Shown: piece after piece, positions 48,701 through 64,000 of the stretch | Position numbering within the stretch: the first letter of the stretch is position 1 | Layout: each line of letters opens with the position of its first letter | Source: Cololabis saira | Lineage: Eukaryota; Chordata; Actinopteri; Beloniformes; Belonidae | DNA length: 64,000 nt | Reading direction: 5' to 3' | Assembly: GCF_033807715.1 (NCBI RefSeq) | Contig: NC_084592.1 | Coordinates: 23,259,501-23,323,500, forward strand | Notes under the pieces: model-generated | Databases searched by the model: none | What the model was told of the DNA's origin: nothing | Seen by the model: only the letters and a program-made list of their open reading frames with translations | Position numbers and translations under genes: made by a program

Positions 48701-50182
48701 TTTCTTTGACAGAGATTTTAATTCCATTTAAGTAATCTTTTTCATGCCATTAGTATTTCAACTATATAAACCTTTAAGGCAATAAATGGATTTTTTTTTC
48801 TTTTTCTTTTTTTACATTTAACTTTAATTGAATAGTTTTTTTTTCTTCCTTCACATTGTTGCATCATGCTGTTATATAACAAAATAACCTTGCCCAACTT
48901 ATGCGGAAACCTTTTCTTCAGATTTGTTTTTCTTTTTTTCGCCACACTATTAGAGAAAGACATTTAGCAAGCTACAGCAAGCACAGGACTGAAAGGCAAG
49001 GAAATGTTTTTCACTCTGTGGTTAGGTACACCTGTAACTTTGCCATTGTTCTTATCGAGTGAAAACAGCTTACCGCATCCCTGTTCAGGAGGGGTTAAAC
49101 AGCGCAATAGTAGATGGATGGGGCTTTCCACCCCAATAGATTTTAACATTCAGTACAAATGATGAAAACAAAATCTGTAATATCAGCAATATATGAAGTT
49201 GGCGGGTTAGAGAGGAAATGTTGATACTCGTATTTGTGAATAGTTATGACCCTCTAGCTTGTAGATGAAAAGAAATGCTTTTACGTATTTATGAAAGTTA
49301 TTGCCAAGTAGTCAAAGATCGCCAGTTCATTGTTGATTATTCAGTCCTTGTGTAAATCTGTTATTTGTAGGTGAGAAGATGGCTCGCTACAACTATCATG
49401 ATATAGGCTATGAGATAGGCCTAAAGTTTGAAAAGCCTTCTGAGATGTTACCACCTCATTTGATGGAACAGGCCATCAACAACGCCATGCCGTATCTAGG
49501 ATCAGATGCTCTACGTCCCATGCTCCACCACCCGGGCCCTCATTTGTCTATGGCTGACGTGGTGCCCATCGTCAACCCCCTCTACCATCACGTCATACCA
49601 CTGGGCCAACGAACAGAGCATCCAGGAAACTCTGAACCCCTTCCACCACAGCCACACCAGCCTCACGAGTTCCCCATCCGTCCAACCTCAAATGGCCCCA
49701 CCGTCTTAACCAGGCAGAACAAACCACCCCATCCAGGACAAGAGGAATCGCCTAGCAACAGTGGTATGGACTCTGCTGACTCAGCTCGGAGCAGCCCTCA
49801 GGACAGACTGGGCTACCAGGGCAGCATCGCTCCGCCCGGTCTCAGGTCTCGAGCCAGTCCAGCTGTGGTCTACTCCGGGGAACGGGTTAGAGAAGCATCA
49901 CCCAGAAGTGGGGGGAGACTGAGACCTGGGAATATGCGAGTGGCTGCAGAGAGGCCTGCGAGCCAGGAAGGGGTGCGGGTGTTCGGCCGAGAGGGCCATG
50001 AGTTGCGGGCCTTTCAGTGCGAGCACTGTCAAGTGTTGTTCCTTGACCATGTCATGTACACCATCCACATGGGTTGCCACGGATACAGAGATCCACTAGA
50101 GTGCAACATCTGTGGTCACCGGAGCAAAGACCGCTATGAGTTCTCCTCTCATATAGTCCGCGGAGAGCATACTTTCCAGTAA
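36349..50182 (+). CDS. ikzf2: Ikaros-family zinc-finger transcription factor, Helios-like, without finger 1 (whole gene, seven coding exons)
   Basis: Joined exons 36349-36376, 41758-41859, 44406-44594, 45366-45533, 48095-48232, 48333-48461 and 49371-50182 give 1566 nt, 521 residues plus stop (human Helios is 526). All introns are GT-AG and phase 1, as is usual for the Ikaros family. Fingers, by predicted residue: ZF2 C113-C116-H129-H133; ZF3 C141-C144-H157-H161; ZF4 C169-C172-H185-H190; dimerisation fingers ZF5 C468-C471-H484-H488 and ZF6 C496-C499-H512-H518. The start [20 protein letters not shown] in ZF4, TPQKFVGEK and [17 protein letters not shown] point to Helios. [10 protein letters not shown] is closer to Eos. 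The N-terminal finger GKLKCDVCG... is absent. The family acts in the nucleus as homo- or heterodimers recruiting chromatin repressors. It is probably an ikzf2 orthologue or a divergent teleost duplicate. Confidence 0.85.
36377..41757 (+). other. Intron between coding exons 1 and 2
   Basis: AT-rich with no recognised genes or complete transposons. A pyrimidine-rich stretch precedes the acceptor at 41757. Confidence 0.75.
41758..41859 (+). CDS. ikzf2: ikzf2-like coding exon 2
   Basis: 102 bp from acceptor ctcccag|GT to donor CGTG|gtgagt. It encodes [19 protein letters not shown] and onward to NSLR. This aligns well with Helios (LSPEREHSNMAIDL), including the spacing before the next exon. Phase 1 on both sides. 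No domain. Confidence 0.85.
41860..44405 (+). other. Intron between coding exons 2 and 3
   Basis: Read for a separate finger-1 exon and none was found. No other genes seen. Confidence 0.75.
44406..44594 (+). CDS. ikzf2: ikzf2-like coding exon 3, acidic region, lacking the finger 1 part
   Basis: Acceptor tttccag|AA and donor AATG|gtacga, 189 bp, phase 1 to phase 1. It encodes [15 protein letters not shown] and further acidic residues, then GNRPANG. In human IKZF1 and IKZF2 the equivalent exon is about 261-264 bp and carries GGIRLPNG followed directly by finger 1. Here the exon stops after the PNG-like position, and the sequence beyond it reaches a stop at 44666. The donor gtacga is weak. A strong gtgagt at 44665 would be out of frame with the next exon. 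Confidence 0.75.
44595..45365 (+). other. Intron between coding exons 3 and 4
   Basis: No C2H2 motif was seen in any + frame. The first codons after the donor (G-T-N-C-V-N-V) may be a relic of finger 1. A 12-bp perfect inverted repeat lies at 45270-45298. Confidence 0.65.
45366..45533 (+). CDS. ikzf2: ikzf2-like coding exon 4, zinc fingers 2 and 3
   Basis: 168 bp, exactly the length of the human IKZF1 exon for fingers 2-3, from ctttcag|GT to TCTG|gtaagc. It encodes [20 protein letters not shown] through HLRTHS. Fingers 2 and 3 form the core DNA-contact pair for GGGAA-type sites. The usual GASF is GVSF and LLRHIKLHS is LLRHVKLHT. These are small changes in a region that is nearly invariant in the family. 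Confidence 0.95.
45534..48094 (+). other. Intron between coding exons 4 and 5
   Basis: Contains a (TA)n microsatellite at about 45648-45702 and otherwise unremarkable AT-rich sequence. Confidence 0.8.
45648..45702. repeat. (TA)n microsatellite in an intron
   Basis: About 27 TA dinucleotides, one interrupted, followed by a T-rich run. Confidence 0.95.
48095..48232 (+). CDS. ikzf2: ikzf2-like coding exon 5, zinc finger 4
   Basis: 138 bp from gtttgtag|TT to ACTG|gtaaaa, phase 1 to phase 1. It encodes [20 protein letters not shown] then [17 protein letters not shown]. The HKCNYCG start is Helios-like. Finger 4 helps fix DNA-binding specificity. The C-terminal tail of the exon (NTGPYTG) is unlike human Helios. 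Confidence 0.93.
48333..48461 (+). CDS. ikzf2: ikzf2-like coding exon 6, linker
   Basis: 129 bp after a very short 100-bp intron, from cttttcag|GT to GTGG|gtgcgt. It encodes [20 protein letters not shown], then [22 protein letters not shown]. The basic [15 protein letters not shown] stretch is an Ikaros-family signature. Phase 1 to phase 1. Confidence 0.92.
48462..49370 (+). other. Intron before the last coding exon
   Basis: T-rich intron without other features. Acceptor ttatttgtag at 49370. Confidence 0.8.
49371..50182 (+). CDS. ikzf2: ikzf2-like last coding exon with dimerisation fingers 5 and 6
   Basis: Begins [20 protein letters not shown], which aligns with Helios GEKLMRFSYPDIHFDM, then [20 protein letters not shown], a family motif. 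A Pro/His-rich middle (about residues 290-345) and [14 protein letters not shown] follow, then fingers 5 and 6, ending RGEHTFQ and TAA. Family members normally have CEHCRVLFLDH and CNICGYRSQDRYEF; here they read [11 protein letters not shown] and [14 protein letters not shown]. These fingers mediate dimerisation with other Ikaros proteins. The exon is open throughout with no disruption. Confidence 0.94.
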
Positions 50183-53820
<3,638 letters not shown>

Positions 53821-54261
53821 TGTAGCGTTCTGATCTAATGTGATGTGAAGTTCGGCCGTGATACATTTCCACATGATGTCTCTGCCACTGCCAATTTGTG
53901 CCAATTTTGGTTATGCACATGTCATGAACATCCTTGCAGTGTTGCAATTTACTTAATTCATGATAGTTGGTTTTATGGAAGAATTGATAACTTGAAACTC
54001 AGACAAAAATGATCAAACTTACTACATTATTCCATGAGTTTTTTTCCCGGGTGGAAGATGGATTCAGCAAAAAAAAAAAAGAGCAAATGTTACTGTGCGT
54101 TAATTTTGTAGGAGATGACTACGCATCTCAATCAGATTGTTTTAAACATGAAGTACACTAAATGTGAAGTGTATGCATGTATTGGCAGCTGCTAGGACAT
54201 TAATCGCATAAATTATGCATGAAAAGGCTTGAATGAACAATTTAGCCTCTTTTTTATGTGC
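53821..54261. other. Non-coding, nothing recognised
   Basis: AT-rich spacer. Confidence 0.4.
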
Positions 54262-54355
54262 ATGGGGTTGGGGGTCGGGGGTCAGGGATGGGGAGGTGTT
54301 TGCACTCACAACTAGCAAGCTGTAAGTGCAAACAACCCCCGTGACCGAACCCCAC
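54262..54355. repeat. Imperfect ~94-nt fold-back sequence
   Basis: TGTTTGCACT (54297-54306) pairs perfectly with AGTGCAAACA (54325-54334). Further out GGTCA (54280-54284) pairs with TGACC (54342-54346), and TGGGGTT pairs with GAACCCC-type sequence. G-rich and C-rich segments lie between. It could be a hairpin RNA or the core of a small fold-back element. Confidence 0.7.
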
Positions 54356-54644
54356 CACCACCAGTTTTCTATGTGGAAGTCAGAGCAGAATTTATTAATG
54401 CAAACCACCAGGGGCACCAGCAACACACAGGGACCCGCAGTGCAAATGCACATATCGTTGTTTAACAATAACAGAATCACAGAATGTGGTTTTGCCTGGC
54501 AAAAAAAGAAAAAAAAAAATATGTAGGACATTAACCAAACACAATGAAGTCCAGTAATTTTAAACAGATCTGAAAAACAAATCTAACAAATCTAAATTCT
54601 AGTCTATGGCACCTTGAAAGAGCGACAAATTGCCATTCAATGTA

Positions 54645-54740
54645 ATGATAAGGCAAGGCAAGGTTTATTTATATAGTGCATTTCAGCAACAAGGCAATTC
54701 AAGCTTTGCACAATAAAAACATGAGAAATAAAGAGGAAAA
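54645..54740. repeat. Teleost dispersed repeat fragment
   Basis: 'aaggcaaggcaaggtttatt' then 'tatatagtgcatttcagcaa' and 'aaggcaattcaagctttgca' match one of the most common fish dispersed repeats. Confidence 0.65.
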
Positions 54741-57700
54741 AAACAAAGATGAGCTACAGTGCAGTGGCAGAATAAAGGAAAGTTAGGTTTCAGCAAGAGT
54801 TACAGTCGTGTGACTCTTCAAAGTGTGCAAGCCCTTCAATTTTTGATTAAAGAATAACCGCAGCCAGAAGTGCTGCAGTTTACTGCTCAGCCTTGGAGGC
54901 TCGCCTAAGTTTACAGTGTAGCGCCGGGTGTTTGCTCCTCTCCAGTCTTTGTCTATGAACAGGTGGGCGCCAGAGCCTGTTGAAGATTTTAAATGTCAGA
55001 GCTGTCTCCTTCACCCCCTTACTTCTTTAATCTATGTGGTACGCACACACACTGACACGTACTCACCCGGCAAACACACACAAAATCAAAGCTACCTGAA
55101 GGCGGTAGAAAAACCGAGAGGTGTAAAAGCCTAAACAGACCCCGAACTGTATCTTTTCATCTTCAGATTCCACTATTTACCTGCCTGTTGACTGTTTGCT
55201 CCCATCTAGACCTTATCTTGGGTTGACTCACACTTTCAGCAGAGGGATTTTACACCTGCTCTCACTTTCTTGAGCTTTCATGGTACAAATACTTCTCAGT
55301 CAGAAGTTCTGTAACAAAAAAAAAAGGAATGTAAATATTTGTTTTTTTTTATAGCAAATGTGAACCTAAGATAATTTTTAAATAATAGAAGATGTATTGA
55401 TGAAAGAGTTTTGTGTTTGTTTCTTCAACTGGCATCTTGTGATTTGGGAGATGATTACTGCTGATCATAACTGATCCCTTCTGAAATGATCATGGTGTAT
55501 TTTTGATGTAATCTTGAAGTAATATATCTGTCCTTGTAAGCACATGTCATAAAACAGACACAACGAGGGGCTAAAGATCTTGAAAATGATCTTCAGGATC
55601 ATTTTGTTGGCTCTTCCCCCGTTGGACAGGTGAAAGTGCACCAGTTACACGTGTGAACTGTTTGGTGCTGCTATTAGTCTTGTTTTTCCTCATTCGGGCA
55701 GACAGCTTCAGAGGCTTTGTGGCTGTGCTCAAGCACTTCCTTTCTTTTGTTCCACTGGCCTTGCTACTTTTTCTGCAGGTCCTCTCAGACAATAAAATCT
55801 TTACGCGAGCATCAAAAAGCATTGCATGCTGCCACCATCCGCCCATCCACACCTAAACATTCTTTGCACTCCAAGATTAGCTTCAAAACCCGCCTCACGA
55901 TTTCACTGGACAAACATTGCGATACGAAACCCGGTGACGAGGGCCTTGAAAATGACTTGGAATCAATTGTCGGGTTTCATTTGAGGTTATTCGACATGCG
56001 GCGTGTCCTCCTCGTTTTGATTCACAGAGCAAGGAGCGGTTCCACAGCCCTTCCAGCTCGGCCGGGTGTGAATCCTCAGCAGGGTTGTGCAATCGCCGGG
56101 TGACAAGTCCTATTCCTGTTTTTCCTGCCAGGTGGATGTTTGGACAGGCCCTTAAACCTTCACACACACACCAGCGAAGATTTGTATGCAAGCACACACA
56201 CACACATTAGTGACAACAACCCACATGCCTGCCTAGTTTCTGCTACACACCCATATTCTAGGAGTTGGTAAGACTAGCTGGAGCAGTGCAGAAATCTACT
56301 ATCAAATGCAGTCGCTGTGTGAAGTGTTTGTGCTGCTTGCATTTGCTGCAACGTGAGATGGTGAGAAGAGATGTACTCAAAGCAGTGACAGATTGGTGTA
56401 ATGTCATTCTTCAACCAATGCATCTGTCATCTATCCCTGTTTTAGGGCTGCAAATCCTTATTATTTATTTGCATTTATCCTTAGCAGGGCTGCTTTTTTA
56501 GTTTGCTGAAGCCAATTTCTTTTTTTCTTTTTTTCAAACTGTGCACGATCTGGTTTGTGGTCACAAAAGCGAGGTCTCAATATTTATGTGGGGAGGAAGG
56601 GAACTTCCACTTCCTTGCTTCCTTGCTTACGTTGTGCAGGCATGTCTTGTGTGTATAGCGGTGAGCGAGCGTGCACAAAGACAACCGATGAGGTGCATTT
56701 CAGACAAAAACAATATTCTGCAGCTACGTCTGACTGTGGAAAAGTCAGAAGAAGTCAGAAAAGGAGACCACGGGCAGGAAGGGAGAATCTGTAACGTGAT
56801 CATTGCAACACATCAGTGCATGCACCGGGGTCTCCGTCTGGAAGTCAGACTGAGGTAGCAGGAGAGGGATAGATAGGGACAATAATACAGAGTCTGAAAA
56901 GCAAAAAAAAAGAGTGAGTAAGAGGGATGAATGCACGATAGAGAATGTGACAGAAAGAGAGAAAGCACTAGTATGTAGAACAGTGAACACCTGCGGGTCG
57001 GCTCGAGCTGTGAAAATGTACCGGGAAGCGAAATACAGCTCGAGTCTGACAGCCACATGTTCACAGGAGGAAACTGGGATGTGGGGATACAGACACTGGT
57101 GGTTTGACATAAATGGATACACAGCTGCTGTGAGATGAACTGAAAACAGGAAGTAAATGTGAAGACAAAACCTCCTTTTTCTCCACTCAAAACAAATAAG
57201 ACAAGGAAGTTTCTGCCAGTCAGGGCAACAGTCATTGCAACCTAAATGCCAGCCATAGCAAAAACCGCTGAAATGTCTTAGGAATAAGTGACCTTGGACA
57301 TTTTATTCTTTTGAAATCTTCCATTATTTACAGTTTGATTTTGATAAAAACGGCTCCTCCACCACACAGTGCAGCAGTTTCGGGGGTGGGACCTAAACAG
57401 GGGTCGACAGGAGTTATGCTCCAAAATGATCACGAGTAATTTGACAAGAAAGCGCACATACTGTTCATCAAAGTGCAGAAATAAAATGTCAGTCCTTCAT
57501 CTTCTTCCATTTACATCACAACCACTCAGACGCAGCATGTCAGCTGCTCCCTGTATGCTCCTTTAAGTTGTCTGTACAGTGCACAACAATTCTAATGAAA
57601 GCCTTTCAGAGGAGCAGTAATACTCATAATGAAATCAGATTTTTGAATTCTGGCACTTCTCTGTTCTGCTTTGTAGATAACGTGTAAGATATCAACCCAG

Positions 57701-58935
57701 TGGATCACACACAGTTGTTTCTGTACAACGCTGCTGACGAGTTGTCAGAAAGTTGGAGAGGTTTGGCTTTAGTCTTCTTCTCAGAAGAGAAGCGGGACAA
57801 AGGTAGTTACTCAGACTGAGATGCTGTCATCTCATACTTTCTTTAATTATGATGTATAGGGTTTCATAAAGCCTAAAAAAGAAAAAATAATCCATGGTAA
57901 ACTAAAGAAAAAAACTGTAGTGGTATAAAGATTATTTTAAATAATCGTGGCATAAATTCATCAAAGTAAAACCAGAACCTCTCAAATTAACTAATTTCTT
58001 TAATTGTTTACTGATTTTATACACTATAAAGGAGAAATAGCCAAATCTCTTCCAAAGATGTCTATAATCTTCTTTAACACAACAAAACCACTATTCTGAG
58101 GGAGAAAAAGAAACATTATCAGCCTAAATTGCCCCTATCTTGGCTTGGATAAACAAGGATAATGAAGCTGACTAGACAAAATGTAAATTTCCCCACATTT
58201 TTTTGTCTTTATTTGGATTTTCCGCATCATCCACACCGTTTTCTGGTTTGAAACGTGAGCACTGCAGGTCTTGCTGTTGCTTAATTGTTCTACACTTAGT
58301 GGAAAACAGCCTGCAGCTGGTTGCGACTCACTTTTTCCACACATTGGCTTTGTTCTGCAGCTCATGGAAACGGGAGAGAGACGGTCTACGACCTAAACAT
58401 TTGCTGCCGGTGCTTCTGGCACGCTTCTCACCTGGGTTTTGTTCTTTTTCTTTCCTTTTTTTCTTTAAATGTCAGCGTTTTTGTTGTGGTTGCAGACTCT
58501 TCGGTCAAGAGGAGAGCCGAGGAGACGGAGAGGGTGACACATTTTGAAGCAGTGTTAATCCATCTAGGAATGAAAAAAGTATTTGACTTCTCAATGTTTG
58601 TTGGTTTATTTCAACTTTTCCATATAGTTTTATCAGTTTGTCACGATTGAGAACTTTATGTTTGTACTCTAAGATTTCGAGGTCTTGGGTTGGAAAGAAA
58701 TAAAGAGAAAGAAAACACTGACGCACAAGTATCTTGTCTGAACAAACTATTTTTGAAAATGATTCACAATTTTACCTCTTTTACCTTTAGAACATTTATT
58801 CAAAGAAAATTTGATGAAAAGTTGAATGAAATTTCATGTCAGTGGCCCCACCAAGGAGGGTTGTCCTAGAAATAAGAAACATTAGCAGACTTTTACTAAA
58901 TTAAACACAGATAAAACCATACCTTGTTTATGATA
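54741..58935. other. Non-coding, no gene recognised
   Basis: Short open frames without recognisable domains. 55850-56110 is more GC-balanced and free of repeats, and could be a conserved non-coding element. Confidence 0.4.
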
Positions 58936-60360
58936 ACTAATTAATGAAGCTTTAAAAAAAAAAAAAAACGTTGTAGAGAGTGTAGTGATCCAAGCCTTGT
59001 TTACGACACCTCAACTCACAGACGCATTCTTCCCAAATCCAGGGAGAGTGAAATTCACATGACCTTTTTTCAACAGGTCACACCTGGGGAGGAATGTCCG
59101 TCTGACGCCCTATAAAGATACACATCTTATCCATAAACAAACCAAAGAAAAATTTGGGAGAGTCCCTAAGAGCAGGACGAGTAGAAACCACATCAAACTC
59201 TCCCTGAATAAGTTACACCTTAGGAGTAACCGCCTGTCCAAAGCATCAGACGAGACTTCGGGGGGGCCCAGTAGGGCCTGGCACAACAAGGAACAACGGC
59301 TCTATAGTCATAAAAATCATCACTTTGAGAAAAACCAGAACCATTCACATCCTCTCCGGCCTTTCACAGCTCAGAGAGAAAACTTGAAGAATGGAATGTG
59401 TGAATTAACTTAATAAACCTTCCATGTAATTTCCCATTCTTTAAAATTAAGTGTATGTCTCCAGTTCACCACCATGGGTGAACTAATCTGTTTTGTTCAT
59501 ACTATGACCTTTTAAAGTATATCAGGTCCTTTATTAAGTGTAATCAGATGCCTGATGTGTATAGTTATTTTCCTTTCTTTTGTTTTATTTTATCTCAACA
59601 AGATAAGGTAAGGAGGAAACTTTTGATGAGAGGCGTTAACTTCAGTACCTTAGCTGCTCATGATTGGGTGAAGACAATACTTGACTCCTCATGTACTCTG
59701 ACTGCCCCCGGGAACAAAACTAGGATGCTCAAACAATTTGTTTGTTCTGAGAGTTGAGATTGTTAATTTCCTTTGGCTCCTTTAGCCGTCTTTTCTTTTC
59801 CTTAGTAATTTTCCTCGGAATCTTTGAGTCTTTGAGTTTGACTAGCTTTATCCTTTCCTGAAGATTGAAATCCTCCTTTATTTTTGTCATTCATTTTTGA
59901 TTAACTTTTGTATTATTAAGAAAACTGCGTAATATTCTTTACAGAGAAGCTTAAGTTTTCTTATACTTTTAAGTGAAGTCTGAGTTTAACCATTTTTGGC
60001 CTTCCTTTTGGTTTGCGCTGTGGTCATACCGCAAAAATGACAATTCTGGGTCTATTCTCGTTTTGCCAACGAGAATCTCCCTGCACCGTCGCCCATCAAC
60101 CACGCCAGGCTAGATGATAGCCAAACCAGCCGAGATGAACCAGAGCGCAGTAGACCTGCTGCAGATCGACTGCCACATCCCGGAAGAGCATCCTTCGGGG
60201 CCCGGACTTGAATTTTTCTTTAAAGTTAAACATCACATTTTTGATTAATTACCATCTTTAGTTACTCATTTTATATACTAATTTTAGATAAGATTTTTGG
60301 TCAGGAGACTCCTTGTTAACCAGATTAGTCTAAAGGTCTTATAAGTCATTATTTATTTTC
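58936..60360. other. Unclassified stretch with LTR-like signals
   Basis: It contains 'cgccctataaagatacacat' (TATA-like), 'aataaacctt' about 300 bp later, and a GC-rich stretch near 60070-60210. It could be a degraded LTR or ordinary spacer. No paired copy or coding frame was found. Confidence 0.25.
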
Positions 60361-60386
60361 AGTAGTGTTCTCCACTCCCACCTATA

Positions 60387-61190
<804 letters not shown>

Positions 61191-61192
61191 AT

Positions 61193-62010
<818 letters not shown>

Positions 62011-62633
62011 CAGCTTACACACATTAGGATTCAAAACTGATCACATTATGAACATAGTGCTCAACACATCACAAATGATTAGAAACCAAAAAATGATACT
62101 GAACAAGTATTAACATTTTAAAACTATGACCACTTAGTTGGCTACAATATAATATTTTTGTAATTCATTGCCCCCCACGGAGCTGCCATTTTGATCGTTA
62201 TCTCATCAATCCTGGACTTTTCCCTCCCAAAACAGTAGATGGCAGCATTGTCATGATAAACCTCTCTGCTGCTGCTGCTGCTGCTGATGATGGTGGTGAT
62301 GATGATGATGATTTTACCATCCACATCAGCCTAATCGTGCAGCAGCAACGCTCAGTTAAGGTGGGATTAATAACTCCAGTAACGTCCTCTCCTTGCCTCA
62401 TCCTTAGGTTTGACTTGACATGGTTGGCCTCGTTTGAACTTTTGACCGGCCTGTAATTTGCAGTGTAAGCGATCCAATTTACAACACCTTCACAAGGGCA
62501 CATGCCGGCGATTATTCATCACTGCAGCGCTGGGGCCTCACATGGTACGATGGGTGCGTGTGTGGGGGGCTGTAGACAGAGTTATGAAGCAGACTTAAGA
62601 TGCAAACTTAGGAGCATATGTGCACATACTACC
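62011..62633. other. Non-coding with short GCT/GAT runs
   Basis: Small trinucleotide runs, (CTG)n then (GAT)n, lie at about 62268-62310. The remainder up to the poly-T is unique-looking and moderately GC-balanced. Confidence 0.4.
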
Positions 62634-62676
62634 TTTTTTTTTTTTTTTTTTTTTTTAAAGGGGGGGGGGGGGGGGG
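62634..62676. repeat. Poly-T followed by poly-G
   Basis: About 23 T, then AAA, then 17 G. It may reflect a retrotransposed tail or slippage, and the exact lengths may be assembly-sensitive. Confidence 0.9.
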
Positions 62677-64000
62677 TTGGGACAGAGGACACAACATAGC
62701 ACATTATGACTGATAATAGACTCGACAAACATCAGGCAGTCGCCCTGTAGTGTGGTAGCCTACTAAAGTAAAAAAAAAAAAAAAAGAAAGGTGGGGAGAA
62801 AGAAAAAGCATTATGCATCACCCTCACACTCATCTGGTGGTTTTTGGGGATTTGAGTAATTCCATCAGCACCCAGAGCAGAATTAGCCCGCCTCACTCAG
62901 TGGACAGAGACCATTCGTCAGCAAACTCCGCAGTGAGATGCAACTCGATGGCAGTCAACATTCCCCCTAATGGGAAACAATTACACACTCAGTGGCTCCT
63001 TCAGGGACTTCTGATGAGACTCATTCACTGAGGAAATGGCCACGTAATCGTGTGTGTGTAATGCGCTAACGCTGCTTATTGCTCACTGAGTCAGAGTCAC
63101 ACACGCAGTCGGGGTTTCACTTCACTCTGCGGCCACTATCTGAGTCTGTTGACGGGAAAAACGTGGAATGAAAGTTGAATGTACAACATGAGCGCTCAGA
63201 ACAATATTTCTATTCTTGTGATTTTCTTTTTCTTTTTTTTTGGTTTACGTATGCACACAAATCTACCACAATGCCAAGTGATCTGTAACGCATCCTCTTT
63301 TTATGATTTATCCCCACTTGGACTAAACAGAAATTTCTCTTCCATGCATCAAGTACTCCTGATGTCATATTTTTGGCTTCATGTCTTTTTTACTCTGACC
63401 GACTCGAGAGCCTCTCTCACCACTCTTAAAACTTGGACTGATACTGTAGAAGCAATCTTTTTTCTGTCCTAAGTTTGACTGAATCCTAAAGAGTTCACTT
63501 GGCAGTTTCACCGAATGAAGTTGTTGAGCTGAGTTTATGCCCCCACCTAAATGATGTCAGGTCTCAGATTTTCTAAACACATACTTAAACATGATACTGG
63601 ATATATTTGCTTTTCATGCCTGGGTTGGAAAACTGTTGCAGAACAAATGTTGGCTTGTAAAAGTAATGATCCAAAATACTTTTACACAAACTTCTGCACC
63701 ATCTAAAACTGAAAAGCAAGCAAAACGTCCGTAAACAGGACGAGGAATGCTAATGCGATCAGTGTCACTGTCTTGGTGTCACGCCTGAAAAAACCTGTGC
63801 ACTGAGTGTAGTGCTCTGTAATTCTCAGGGAAATTAATCACATTAAATCTTTTGAGTTATCTGTCATCAGCATAAAATATGATCTCAGAAATAAAATAAA
63901 AAACACTGCTGATGTACAGTGTTTGCTGGCTGCACCGTGTCTAATAGCGTGAAGTTTGAATTCTACAGGGATAACTTACCGCTCCCTCTTCATTCCGCAG
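62677..64000. other. Non-coding, possible regulatory DNA
   Basis: 62860-63150 is GC-balanced and repeat-free, with homeobox-like cores such as AATTA and GTAATCG. The window ends with a pyrimidine-rich run and AG (cttcattccgcag), which could be a splice acceptor for an exon beginning outside. Confidence 0.3.

Noticed and set aside
63987..64000. Pyrimidine run ending in AG at the window edge, a possible splice acceptor
   Set aside because: No downstream sequence is available to test for an exon, so it is not called as a gene feature.

Overview
This is vertebrate nuclear DNA, almost certainly from a teleost fish and probably a percomorph. The evidence is GT-AG introns, long simple-sequence tracts, several familiar teleost interspersed repeats, and exons of an Ikaros-family zinc-finger gene. 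There are no bacterial operons, CRISPR arrays, rRNA genes or convincing tRNA genes. Most short open frames are chance frames, many of them inside microsatellites.

Layout. 1-8.8 kb is non-coding, with microsatellites and repeat fragments. 9105-15643 is a nearly complete LTR retrotransposon. Its two LTRs differ by eye at only one 2-bp indel, it has a 5-bp target duplication (CACGC), a tRNA-Pro-type primer site and a polypurine tract. Its pol order is protease, integrase, reverse transcriptase, RNase H. Integrase before RT in a Ty3/gypsy-like element is the mark of the Gmr1 group. It sits inside an older repeat that continues to about 17.4 kb and contains a ~505-bp tandem unit. A fold-back MITE-like element follows (17.4-18.0 kb). 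18-32 kb is non-coding, with fossil transposons (an IS630/Tc1-mariner relic, SINE-like pieces, two copies of a hAT-type MITE) and a perfect 15-bp palindrome.

33-54 kb holds the one host gene. It is an Ikaros-family transcription factor closest to Helios (IKZF2) on the + strand. Seven coding exons (36349-50182) splice in phase 1 throughout and give a predicted 521-residue protein. It has DNA-binding fingers 2, 3 and 4 and the C-terminal dimerisation fingers 5 and 6. Finger 1 is missing: the exon that normally carries it stops at a donor just before that finger, and no other finger-1 exon is visible. Non-coding exon 1 is not resolved. The 3' UTR may run to about 53.8 kb.

54-64 kb has no recognisable gene. 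It holds a long imperfect hairpin, large TA, CA and GAAA microsatellites, a poly-T/poly-G tract and possible conserved non-coding elements.

The two points most worth a second look are the finger-1-less, divergent Helios-like gene and the young Gmr1-like element with inverted pol order. All similarity calls come from reading the sequence against remembered family features. No database search was run.
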